NCBI GenBank assembly: GCA_937925595.1
Contig: CALALQ010000304.1
Span: 1 to 64,000, forward strand
Length of the DNA stretch: 64,000 bases
Origin: an uncultured Demequina sp.
GTDB lineage: Bacteria; Actinomycetota; Actinomycetes; Actinomycetales; Demequinaceae
Reading direction: 5' to 3'
Shown: piece after piece, positions 51,469 to 59,139 of the stretch
Layout of the letters: each line of letters opens with the position of its first letter
Numbering within the stretch: the stretch's first letter is position 1
Made by a program: the position numbers and the translations under genes
The notes under the pieces: generated by a model
Database searches by the model: none
The model's input: only the letters and a program-made list of their open reading frames with translations
Told to the model about the DNA's origin: nothing

Positions 51469-52383
51469 CTAACGCACCAAGCCCAACGCCTCGAGCCCTC
51501 GCCAGCCCATCGCCTTCGTATCCGGGCGGTCATTCATCGCGATCCCCACGCACTTCGACAGCGCAATCGCGCGCGCCCGCGCAACCAGCGCGTCATCGAC
51601 TCGCCCGGTGAGTCGGCCATATTCTGCGAACATCGCCTCCACGCCCTCGGCCGGCATCAGCGAGTAGGCAAACCCCAGGTCCACCGCCGGGTCGCACGCG
51701 GCCATGGACCCCCAGTCAACGATGCCGCCAAACCCGCCATCAATGGACAGCACGTTCCCTCCATGCAGGTCGGCATGCGACCACACAAACTCCTCACGCG
51801 GGGGGTCCGGCACAGCGAGACCAGCGGTCCACACCGACACGGCCGCAACCTCATCCAGCGCCTCGCCACCCGGCCCGCCCTGCTCAGCGAGCAGCCTCAC
51901 GCGCCGCAGCGTCCGCTCCGCCCGGTCAGCCATAGGAATCGACTGCTCAATATTGACCGGTGCCTCGCCCGGCGCCATCTGGTGCACTTGCGCCAGAGCC
52001 CGCCCCAGCGTCGGGCCCTCTGAGGCGAGCAAGGGAACGTCAACCGCCATGTCTCCCGGCAGCCACGCGACTATGGCCCACTCCCACGGGTACCCGGCGC
52101 CGGGTTCGCCAACGAACGGAAAGTGCGGGTACGGAAAGTCCCAGCCTGGCGAGAGCTCCGGCAGCCAGCGGGTCTCCGCAAGGAGGAACTTCACGGCGTG
52201 TTCCGTGCGCGGCAGCCGCACCGCGAGCGCTCCGCCCAGCCGGTACATCGCGCAGTCCCAGCCCTCGAAGTGCTGGCCCAGGGGCAGATGCGAATACTCG
52301 GGCGCCTGCGCGTCGACTAGAGCGCGCGCGGTGGCGACGGAAATCGACTCGTGAGCCGGGGGTGGGACGGTGTCGAAGCTCAC
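51469..52383 (-). CDS. Aminoglycoside phosphotransferase-family kinase
   Basis: 304 aa APH-fold kinase. The catalytic loop is WSHADLHGGNVL and the metal motif is IVDWGSMAACDPAVDLG. The N-terminal lobe has an ATP site pattern (GWDCAMYRLGGALAVRLP). The family phosphorylates aminoglycosides, macrolides or small metabolites; the substrate is unknown. The GTG start overlaps the stop of the Pr6Pr gene (GTGA). Confidence 0.9.
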   Translation of the reverse strand: MSFDTVPPPAHESISVATARALVDAQAPEYSHLPLGQHFEGWDCAMYRLGGALAVRLPRTEHAVKFLLAETRWLPELSPGWDFPYPHFPFVGEPGAGYPWEWAIVAWLPGDMAVDVPLLASEGPTLGRALAQVHQMAPGEAPVNIEQSIPMADRAERTLRRVRLLAEQGGPGGEALDEVAAVSVWTAGLAVPDPPREEFVWSHADLHGGNVLSIDGGFGGIVDWGSMAACDPAVDLGFAYSLMPAEGVEAMFAEYGRLTGRVDDALVARARAIALSKCVGIAMNDRPDTKAMGWRGLEALGLVR

Positions 52384-53006
52384 TGCGTCTCTTTCACACC
52401 CGCGACCGGCCTCACCACGCGCCAGCGGGTGGTCTTGAAGAACATGGTCCCCACCACGACGCCCGCGACGAAGATCGCGGCGATGACGCCCGCAATGGAC
52501 GCGTAGCCGTTGGCGGGGTCAAGGAATGGGTAGGGGAACCAGCCGTCCGTCGCGCCGCGAATGAGCACCACAATCGCCCACAGCACGGGGTAGACGAGCA
52601 CCACCCACACGTGCCGCAGTGGCAGCGTGCGGCGCGGTCCCTCGACAAGCCAGTCCACGAGCAGCGCCACACCGCTGAGGGCATGGAGCGTGAGGTTGGT
52701 CCACTCGAATATGGGGTCAGTGGTCACGGGCGCGAGCAGCGTCCAGTACACGGTCACCACGATGAACAGATAGGTCGCCGCGCAAGCTCGCAGGTATTCG
52801 AGCCATTGAGGGCGCTCGCGACCCGTGCGCGGCGCCGCCAGAATCAGCGCGGCCGCCCCAATGAGGTTGTTCTGGATGGTGAAGTAGCCAAAGAAGTTGA
52901 ACGGATTGAACGTGCCGTTGCCGATCGCCCAGTTGAGGGAGGTGACAATCGCGGCCAGCATTGCTGCGGCGATGACATAGCGGGCAACAGTGACCACAAG
53001 TCTCAT
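52380..53006 (-). CDS. Pr6Pr-family membrane protein
   Basis: 208 aa with six hydrophobic segments. It has the family's conserved parts FNFFGYFTIQNNLIGAAALI, FEWTNLTLHALSGVALLVDW and GWFPYPFLDP. No function is established. It begins nine bases after the sigma factor stop and is coupled to the phosphotransferase gene, so it belongs to the long minus-strand operon. The nine-base gap is part of a copy of the dispersed motif. Confidence 0.85.
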   Translation of the reverse strand: MRLVVTVARYVIAAAMLAAIVTSLNWAIGNGTFNPFNFFGYFTIQNNLIGAAALILAAPRTGRERPQWLEYLRACAATYLFIVVTVYWTLLAPVTTDPIFEWTNLTLHALSGVALLVDWLVEGPRRTLPLRHVWVVLVYPVLWAIVVLIRGATDGWFPYPFLDPANGYASIAGVIAAIFVAGVVVGTMFFKTTRWRVVRPVAGVKETQ

Positions 53007-53015
53007 GGCCCGACG

Positions 53016-54245
53016 CTACCCGCCAGCAGCCCTGTCCTCCAAGAACTCGCGCTCGGCGTCCGAAGGCGCCAGCTGGGCGGCGGCCAAGTACGCCGCGCGC
53101 GCCTCCTCGGTGCGGCCCAGCCGGTCCAGCAGGTTCCCGCGCGTCGCGTGCCACAGGTGGTAGCGCTCAAGCGGCAGCCCGTCGACGATCGACAGCGCGC
53201 GCTCCGGCCCGTGCACCTCCGCGACCACTACGGCCCGGTTGAGCTCTACCACCGCTGTGGGCTGGTGCGCCCACAGCTGGTCATAGACGGACAGGATCTG
53301 CGCCCAGTCCGTCTCCTCGTAGCGCGCCGCCATCGAGTGAATCGCCGCGATCGCGGCCTGCAATTGGTACTGACCGGGGTCTCGCCGCGTCATGCACTCC
53401 GCAACGATCGCCCGCCCCTCACGAGCGAGCGCCGCATCCCACAACGATCGGTCCTGATCGGCGAGCAGCACGATCTCGCCGTCCGCGCCAAAGCGAGCGG
53501 GGCGTCGGGCCTCCGTCAGGAGCATCAAGGCGAGCAGTCCGCGCGCCTCAAGCTCATTCGGCAGCAGCTCAACCAGCGACCGGGTGAGTCGGATCGCCTC
53601 GCGGCTGAGGTCAGGGACGTCCGTCTGCGCCTCGCCATAGCCCTGGTTGAACACGAGGTACAGCACGGCGAGCACGGCACCAAGGCGCTCCGGCAGCTCC
53701 TCTGCGGACGGCACGCGATAGGGGATGTGCGCCGCGGCAATCTTGCGCTTCGCTCGCGTGATGCGCTGCGCCATCGTCGCCTCCGGCGTGAGGAACGCGC
53801 GAGCAATGTCCCTGGTCTCGAGCCCGGCGATGAGCCGCAGCGTGAGCGCCACCTGCGTTTCCAGCCCCAGCGCGGGGTGGCAGCAGGTGAAGATCAGTCG
53901 CAATTGGTCGTCATCGACCGGCTCATCGAGCCGCTCGGCAACGGCCGACGCTGGGTCGGGTTCCGTTCCGCTGCCTGCCAGGAGGGCCGCACCTTCGTAG
54001 CGGGCTTGGCGGCTGCCCTCGCGCCGCGCAATGTCGATCGCACGGTTCTTGGCGGTGGTGACAATCCACGCCGCGGGAGACGGCGGGATGCCGTCGCGCG
54101 GCCACATCTCAAGAGCGCGCACGAACGCGTCCTGCACCGCCTCCTCCGCGGAGTCGATGTTGCCCAGCATGCGCACCAGGGTCGCGACCGCGCGCCCGCG
54201 CTCGAGGCGGAAGGCCTCGACCACTGCCGCCTCGGCCGGATTCAC
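53016..54245 (-). CDS. ECF42-type RNA polymerase sigma factor
   Basis: 409 aa, far longer than an ordinary ECF sigma factor (about 190). Region 2 is at the N-terminus (SAEEAVQDAFVRALEMWP, WIVTTAKNRAIDIARRE), region 4 follows (LTLRLIAGLETRDIARAFLT, AQRITRAKRKI), and the rest is the TPR-like helical extension of the ECF42 class (VLAVLYLVFNQGYGEA, HPTAVVELNRAV-type and DRLGRTEEARAAYLAAAQLA motifs). ECF42 genes are linked to YCII/DGPF genes, as here. GTG start overlaps the YCII gene stop (GTGA). Confidence 0.94.
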   Translation of the reverse strand: MNPAEAAVVEAFRLERGRAVATLVRMLGNIDSAEEAVQDAFVRALEMWPRDGIPPSPAAWIVTTAKNRAIDIARREGSRQARYEGAALLAGSGTEPDPASAVAERLDEPVDDDQLRLIFTCCHPALGLETQVALTLRLIAGLETRDIARAFLTPEATMAQRITRAKRKIAAAHIPYRVPSAEELPERLGAVLAVLYLVFNQGYGEAQTDVPDLSREAIRLTRSLVELLPNELEARGLLALMLLTEARRPARFGADGEIVLLADQDRSLWDAALAREGRAIVAECMTRRDPGQYQLQAAIAAIHSMAARYEETDWAQILSVYDQLWAHQPTAVVELNRAVVVAEVHGPERALSIVDGLPLERYHLWHATRGNLLDRLGRTEEARAAYLAAAQLAPSDAEREFLEDRAAGG

Positions 54246-54598
54246 AGCTGCTCGCTCACGTGAGTTTGGAAGGGACGCAGCTCCACGTCGCACAGGTGGG
54301 CGGAGGCGCATCGCGCCGCCCACGCCTCGGCCTCGCCCGGCTCGCAGTCGATGATCCACATCCCCGCGAGCGTCGTGGGGCCGTAGGGCCCCGGCATGGC
54401 GACCACCTCGCCGGCGGCGTTCGCGCTGAAGGTGACTGCAGCGTCGGGCGGCTCCAATCCCCGCGAGAAGACGAACACCCCCGCGTCCCGCATCTCCTCA
54501 TCGAGCGCAGTGAGCGCCTCCCAGACGACCGTGTGGTCGGTCAGCTGGTTGAACGGCGAGTCCTCGCGATGCTGCGCCGCGATGAGGAAGTGGGCCAT
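54242..54598 (-). CDS. YCII-domain protein (copy nearest the sigma factor)
   Basis: 118 aa, the most divergent of three tandem YCII proteins. The DGPF core is changed to MPGPYGPTTLAGMWIIDC, and the end VELRPFQTH matches the family. Start MAHFLIAAQHRED; the ATG overlaps the stop of the next copy (TGATG). Proposed signal or partner component for the ECF42 factor, based on the known gene linkage. Confidence 0.88.
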   Translation of the reverse strand: MAHFLIAAQHREDSPFNQLTDHTVVWEALTALDEEMRDAGVFVFSRGLEPPDAAVTFSANAAGEVVAMPGPYGPTTLAGMWIIDCEPGEAEAWAARCASAHLCDVELRPFQTHVSEQL

Positions 54599-54945
54599 CA
54601 GACGCTGTGGAAGGGTCGGACTTCTACGGGAACGCCGCACGCCGCGGTGGCGCGCTTGGCGAGGTCGATCGCCTCGTCCAGGTCAGCGGCTTCGATGACC
54701 CACAGGCCGCCGATCATCTCCTTGGTCTCGACGTGGGGGCCGTCTGTCACGAGCGCCTGGCCGTCGCGGACGGCGACAGTCGTGGCGGTGTCCGGGGCCT
54801 CAAGCCCGCCCATGAAGACGATCTTGTCTTTGATGGACGCGTTGAACTCGCCAACGCGAGCGAACATCTCCGCGTCCGCGCGGGGGTCTGACAGCGGCGG
54901 GTTGTCGACGTAGTTGTGCATGACGCTGAACAGGTACTGAGTCAT
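54598..54945 (-). CDS. YCII/DGPF-domain protein (middle copy)
   Basis: 115 aa. N-terminus MTQYLFSVMHNYVDNP, the DGPF-like core VTDGPHVETKEMIGGLWVIE and the C-terminal VEVRPFHSV define the family. Ferredoxin-like dimeric fold is expected. Two bases separate it from the upstream copy, and it is coupled to the next. Confidence 0.9.
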   Translation of the reverse strand: MTQYLFSVMHNYVDNPPLSDPRADAEMFARVGEFNASIKDKIVFMGGLEAPDTATTVAVRDGQALVTDGPHVETKEMIGGLWVIEAADLDEAIDLAKRATAACGVPVEVRPFHSV

Positions 54946-54947
54946 GG

Positions 54948-55292
54948 CTACTCACCGTCCTCGAACGGGCGCACCTCGACGGGCGCGGCGCATGCCGTGG
55001 TGGCGCGGCCGGCGACCTCAAGCGCCGTCTCGCGGTCGGGGACCTCAATGACCCAGAAGCCGCCAACCGACTCCTTGGTCTCGATGAACGGGCCGTCCGT
55101 CGTGACCACTGAGCCGCCGCGGTTGGTGACCACGGCCGCGGTGTTGGGGTGCTGGAGCCCGCCGCCAAAGACCTCGATGTCTTCAATGGACTTGTTGAAC
55201 GCGTCAACGTCCGCGTAGACCTCCTCGACGCTCTTGTCGCCGAACCAGGGGTTGTCGTAATTGTGATGAACCGTAAGCAGGTACTTCGCCAT
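54948..55292 (-). CDS. YCII/DGPF-domain protein (first copy)
   Basis: 114 aa. Start MAKYLLTVHHNYDNP; core TTDGPFIETKESVGGFWVIE; end VEVRPFEDGE. This copy keeps the DGPF motif exactly. First gene of the long minus-strand operon (three YCII, sigma factor, Pr6Pr, phosphotransferase, VanZ, tRNA-Lys). Confidence 0.92.
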   Translation of the reverse strand: MAKYLLTVHHNYDNPWFGDKSVEEVYADVDAFNKSIEDIEVFGGGLQHPNTAAVVTNRGGSVVTTDGPFIETKESVGGFWVIEVPDRETALEVAGRATTACAAPVEVRPFEDGE

Positions 55293-55364
55293 GTCTGCCT
55301 CTCCCGTGGGTATCTCCCACTCTGACATGTCCACGAATGGCGCGTCCTGTTTTCGACACTGCCC

Positions 55365-55679
55365 CTATAGGCCCGACGCTATGAGGGCCGCGAACGCTAC
55401 CGCGCCAGCGAGCATCGACCAGCCTTGGGAGCGCCGCCACAGGGCCACCCCGATCGCCACCACGGCCGCGAGATGCCAGGCGCCGAAGGCGCGCCATTCC
55501 TGCTGATCGAGGAACAGCGCGTTGACGATGATCGCGCCCATCGCGGCCGGCCCAACCATGCGCAGTGCGCGCCGAATGGGGGCGGGAATCTTCTCCGGGT
55601 CGCGCAGCAGCACCACGCCGCTGATGCGGATCAGGTACGTGCCGAGCGCGGCGAACAGGAAGATCAGCCAGACGGTCAT
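55365..55679 (-). CDS. azlD: AzlD-family branched-chain amino acid exporter subunit
   Basis: 104 aa with three membrane segments, usual AzlD length (MTVWLIFLFAALGTYLIRIS, RRALRMVGPAAMGAIIVNAL). Works with AzlC to export branched-chain amino acids or analogues. It overlaps azlC by four bases (ATGA). The last codons include the dispersed motif at 55371 and read ALIASGL with a rare ATA codon. Confidence 0.92.
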   Translation of the reverse strand: MTVWLIFLFAALGTYLIRISGVVLLRDPEKIPAPIRRALRMVGPAAMGAIIVNALFLDQQEWRAFGAWHLAAVVAIGVALWRRSQGWSMLAGAVAFAALIASGL

Positions 55680-56428
55680 GCCGGCTCCTCCTGTTCCGGC
55701 CGTGGGGCCGCCCGACGCTGCTCTTGCCAGGCCTCAAAGCTCGCCCCCGCGATCATTCCGGCGACGATGCCGAAGAACACGTTGAGGGCGAACGGCCAGG
55801 TGCGGCCCAGGAGCACGACGGCTGCCGCGACCGCGATGGTGACGAGCTCCGCCGGCTTGCGCAGGCCGGGTACCAGCACCGCGATGAACATGAGCGGCAC
55901 GATGAAGCCCACCTGCCACTTGTCAGGGATGACGGGTCCCAGGATGAGACCGATTGCCGTGCCCGCAAACCAGACAAGGACGAAGGGGAGCGCGGCGCCC
56001 ATGGCGAACCAGCGTCGGCGCACGGGATCCGGGTCGTCTGCCTCCTTCATGGCGACCACTGCCGCCTGATCCGTCATGAGGTAGGCGAGGGCGAGCCGCC
56101 AGCGCAGGGGGAAGCCCGCCCAGGCGGGCGCGAGGGCAGCGGAGTACAGCGCAAAGCGCGCGTTGATGAGGACGGCCGTGAGGATCGCGACGATGGCGGG
56201 AGCGCCGGCGCGGATGGCCTCGACGATCGCGATCTGGGAGGCGCCGGCGACCACCGTTGCCGTGCCGAAGAACCCGGCCCACGGGTCGATGCCCACGTCG
56301 CGGACCAGGGCGCCGAACGCCACTCCGAAGATCGCGGAACCCACCATCAAAGGGGAGATGGCTTTGAGGCCGTCCCAAGCGTCGGCCCATTGCTTTGGTG
56401 CAATTCGCAGAACCGGGCGTCGCGTCAT
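55676..56428 (-). CDS. azlC: AzlC-family branched-chain amino acid exporter
   Basis: 250 aa, the large subunit. It starts MTRRPVLRIAPKQWADAWDG and has the AzlC motifs SPLMVGSAIFGVAFGALVRD, GASQIAIVEAIRAGAP and LINARFALYSAALAP. The Met at 56428 was preferred; a longer reading would start inside a large hairpin. It diverges from msrB. Confidence 0.94.
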   Translation of the reverse strand: MTRRPVLRIAPKQWADAWDGLKAISPLMVGSAIFGVAFGALVRDVGIDPWAGFFGTATVVAGASQIAIVEAIRAGAPAIVAILTAVLINARFALYSAALAPAWAGFPLRWRLALAYLMTDQAAVVAMKEADDPDPVRRRWFAMGAALPFVLVWFAGTAIGLILGPVIPDKWQVGFIVPLMFIAVLVPGLRKPAELVTIAVAAAVVLLGRTWPFALNVFFGIVAGMIAGASFEAWQEQRRAAPRPEQEEPA

Positions 56429-56447
56429 GCGCGCCAGTGTTCCACAC

Positions 56448-56509
56448 CCGGTTGCGGTACTTGAGTGTCGCGAAATCGCGATTTCGCGACACTCAGATAC
56501 CGCAACCGG
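56448..56509. repeat. Large near-perfect hairpin in the azlC/msrB divergent gap
   Basis: A 62-base palindrome: the inner arms GAGTGTCGCGAAAT / ATTTCGCGACACTC surround a CGCG loop, and the outer arms CCGGTTGCGGTA / TACCGCAACCGG follow after one mismatch and one G-T pair, about 29 pairs in all. It lies 20 bases upstream of the azlC start between divergent genes, so it is not a terminator for either. The rest of the gap to msrB (56510-56663) holds a GCCGCCCGGCGCC...GGGCGGC inverted region and no gene. Confidence 0.8.
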
Positions 56510-56663
56510 TGGGGGTGGGAACAAACCGGGCTCCACCAGCGTCCTCTAGGAGTGGCCGCTTGCGGTCATACGGATAGAAGTGCGAGCCGCCCGGCGCCCA
56601 TTCCCCCCCAGGGGCAGCCGGGCGGCTCGTGCCCCGCTTAGGCTGGGGCTGAAAGGAGCGGCA

Positions 56664-57068
56664 ATGTCTCCCAACAAGATCATCAAGACCGATGACGAAT
56701 GGCGCGCCCAGCTGACCGACTTCGAGTTCGCGGTGCTGCGCGAGGCCGCGACCGAGCGCCCATGGACCGGCGCGCTCCTCGACGAGAAGCGTGAGGGTGT
56801 ATTCCGCTGTCGCGCGTGTGGCGCAGAGCTGTTCACGTCCGGCACCAAGTTCGACTCCCACTGCGGCTGGCCCTCGTTCTACGAGGCGAAGGACAACGAC
56901 GCGGTGGTGCTGCTTGAGGACCGCAGCCATGGCATGGTGCGCACCGAGGTGCGCTGCGCGACGTGCGACTCCCACCTTGGCCACGTGTTCCCCGACGCGC
57001 CGCAGACCCCCACCGGCGACCGCTATTGCATCAACTCCGTCTCGCTGACGTTCGACGAGGCCAAGTAG
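56664..57068 (+). CDS. msrB: Peptide-methionine (R)-S-oxide reductase
   Basis: 134 aa. It repairs the R form of methionine sulfoxide in oxidised proteins. Zinc ligands C49, C52, C98 and C101 are in CRACG and CATCDSH; the catalytic Cys is C122 in [10 protein letters not shown] further Cys (C67 in HCGWPSF) is present. GAAAGGAG precedes the ATG. The next gene begins at the very next base after the stop. Confidence 0.96.
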   Translation: MSPNKIIKTDDEWRAQLTDFEFAVLREAATERPWTGALLDEKREGVFRCRACGAELFTSGTKFDSHCGWPSFYEAKDNDAVVLLEDRSHGMVRTEVRCATCDSHLGHVFPDAPQTPTGDRYCINSVSLTFDEAK

Positions 57069-57698
57069 ATGGTGGAGCACCGCTTTCGCCGCCCGGCGAT
57101 GCTCGACATGGAGCTCGCCGACCAGATCGTTGGCGACATCGATCCCGCCGATCGCGCCCTCATTGCCCATGAGACTGCGGCAGCGATCGTTGGTCAGGCT
57201 CGCGAAAGCGGTGACCCCGAACTGGTCGCGCGACTCGTGCGGCTCGTGGACGAAGAGGGCGTCGACACTGTCGCGATGATGTGGGCCAAGGCGGATCCAC
57301 ACACTCTCCCAGGCGCTTTATGGCGGCTGTACATGCTGCGCGAGTGGGTCTCGCATGACGCGGCTTCCGTGGCGCGCTCGTATCACGAGGGTGTCCACGC
57401 GGCACATGTGCGTCACGCCATTGCAGGTGTCGAGGACCCGCCGGGTCCCGACGAGATCCGACGCCTCGCTGACACCATCCTGCGGGGCGTGTTCTCCGGT
57501 GACCTCGCGGTCGCGCTTGACCGGGCCGGCGCGTTCTGCCGAGTTGTTGCCACGGGGTCGGCGTTTGAGGCTTCTACCGACGAGGGGCACGCGGATGCGC
57601 GTGCCCACCGCACCACGCTGCGCGCCTCCCAGCTGCTGAGGACCGGAGAGGACCTCGAGAAGTGCGCCGCAATGTGGCGAGACGGAAAGCTCGACTGA
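57069..57698 (+). CDS. Uncharacterised protein coupled to msrB
   Basis: 209 aa, mostly helical, no signal or membrane segment. Distinct motifs: ALWRLYMLREWVSHDAASVA and RSYHEGVHAAHVRHAIAGVE. Not recognised; conserved-looking composition and lack of gap after msrB suggest a real gene translated with it. The helices with His/Trp/Tyr clusters could bind a ligand, but no function is claimed. Confidence 0.75.
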   Translation: MVEHRFRRPAMLDMELADQIVGDIDPADRALIAHETAAAIVGQARESGDPELVARLVRLVDEEGVDTVAMMWAKADPHTLPGALWRLYMLREWVSHDAASVARSYHEGVHAAHVRHAIAGVEDPPGPDEIRRLADTILRGVFSGDLAVALDRAGAFCRVVATGSAFEASTDEGHADARAHRTTLRASQLLRTGEDLEKCAAMWRDGKLD

Positions 57699-57763
57699 GC
57701 TGAGCGTCGGGCCGGAAGCCCACGGGCGCGCGGAGGCGACCCCAGCGTCGGGCTGGCTGGAAT

Positions 57764-57860
57764 GCTCCGCACGGATGAAGTGACGGAAGTGACTGGTGGG
57801 GACGTTTATGGGTTCCGCCAAGTCACACGCGCCTCATCTGTCACTTTGTCCGTGCGGAGC
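57764..57860. repeat. Long inverted repeat in the 57.7-58.2 kb gap
   Basis: Arms of 21 bases with two mismatches (57764-57784, GCTCCGCACGGATGAAGTGA..., and 57840-57860), 55 bases apart. Same design as the repeat at 10889: long arms, long spacer, and copies of the dispersed motif alongside (57703 and 57743). It may help end transcription between convergent genes. Bases 57861-58161 show no gene or other clear signal. Confidence 0.7.
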
Positions 57861-58161
57861 GTCCCATTGGGCGCGGGGGCGGGTGCGCGGATGCTGGGTA
57901 CTCAGGCTCACGGCCCGTCATACGTGGTGAGATGGCAACGTCTGCAGGGCCCTGCGCCCCAGGACCCTGCGCGCGGGACTTGCCCCGCCCTCGAGCCTTC
58001 GCGCGTGGCTGAACGGCTCGAATCAGGCCCCGGAAAGGGCGTACCCTTGATGTCGACGTCGGGCAGGGTAGCCCCGGGCTCCAAATTCAGCCGCTGCGAG
58101 CGGCCTTCGCGCCGTCAGGCGCTCCCAGCCCGGCGTCGCTCACCAGCCGCGAACCCGGAAC

Positions 58162-59139
58162 CTACGGGTGCACGCGCAGCAGGTGAGTCTCCACAGCGAC
58201 AGACCGCGGCCCGTTCTCGGTGTCCGTGATGTGCGCCACGAGCACGCCACCGGCAGGCAGGTACGGATTCTTCCGCGGCAGCGCCCCACGCGTATAAGGC
58301 CTGGTAGACGCCCTAACCATCTCGACAATCGTGGGCAGTGTGGGCCGGTGCACGCACACCGCGCGGTTGTGACTCTTGCCCAGCAGGTTGATCATCACCT
58401 CCGCGGTGCGCAGCGGTGCCTCCGCGTGGCCCGGCTCCGTGAGCGCGCCGTACGTCTTGATCTCCAGACCGGCCGCCTCCGCGTACGGAGTCACCGTCTG
58501 GATGCACCGCACCGCGGGCGAGGACGCCGCTCGCGTCACCCCGTACGCGGCAAGCAACGGCACCAGTTGTTCTGCCCGACGCTGCCCCGTCTTGGTCAGC
58601 GGCCTTTCCTCATCTGGTCCCAGCCAGGCTTTGCGGCGCTTGGCGCGGGCGTGGCGCACCAGGACGAACGCGCGGGTGTCGAGCCGCCCTTTGTGGAATG
58701 CCTCGACGAGCACCTCGAGAGGGCGCAGGTCGTCTTTGAACGTGATCTTGCGCTCGGCCTGCTCGACGGTGAGCCAGCGCACGCGATCCACCTCGTGCTT
58801 GGGCGCGCTCTTGACCTCTGGCCGCGCGATGACGGCTTTCGATTCGGAGGAGACCACCTGCGCGGCCCAGTACCGCACCACCTTCTGCTTACCGGCGCCG
58901 ATGGGGTAGCGGAGCGTGGGAAGCGGCTGGCCAAGCACGATCTGCTTGCCGGTCTCCTCCGCCACCTCGCGGATCGCGCACTCGGGCAGCGTCTCGCCCT
59001 TCGCGAGCTTGCCCTTGGGCCACGACCAGTCGTTGTAGCGGGGCCGGTGCACGGCGAGGACTTGGAGCTCCCCCTCTTTGACGCGCCACACCAGAGCACC
59101 GGCAGCGACAACAGAACCGGGGGCCTTGACCTTCGTCAC
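58162..59139 (-). CDS. mutT1: MutT1-type NUDIX hydrolase fused to histidine phosphatase
   Basis: 325 aa. Residues 1-140 form a NUDIX domain with a complete box (G43 to G64: GKLAKGET, then REVAEETG). Residues about 165-325 form a histidine-phosphatase domain ([11 protein letters not shown] with the RH motif). Mycobacterial MutT1 has the same two parts and cleans 8-oxo-dGTP/GTP and diadenosine polyphosphates. The GTG start overlaps the ppk stop (GTGA), linking it to polyphosphate metabolism. Confidence 0.94.
   Translation of the reverse strand: MTKVKAPGSVVAAGALVWRVKEGELQVLAVHRPRYNDWSWPKGKLAKGETLPECAIREVAEETGKQIVLGQPLPTLRYPIGAGKQKVVRYWAAQVVSSESKAVIARPEVKSAPKHEVDRVRWLTVEQAERKITFKDDLRPLEVLVEAFHKGRLDTRAFVLVRHARAKRRKAWLGPDEERPLTKTGQRRAEQLVPLLAAYGVTRAASSPAVRCIQTVTPYAEAAGLEIKTYGALTEPGHAEAPLRTAEVMINLLGKSHNRAVCVHRPTLPTIVEMVRASTRPYTRGALPRKNPYLPAGGVLVAHITDTENGPRSVAVETHLLRVHP

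Noticed and set aside
57762..58229. Plus-strand frame of 155 residues in the 57.7-58.2 kb gap
   Set aside because: It covers a long inverted repeat and overlaps the end of mutT1 antisense; no ribosome site or family features.
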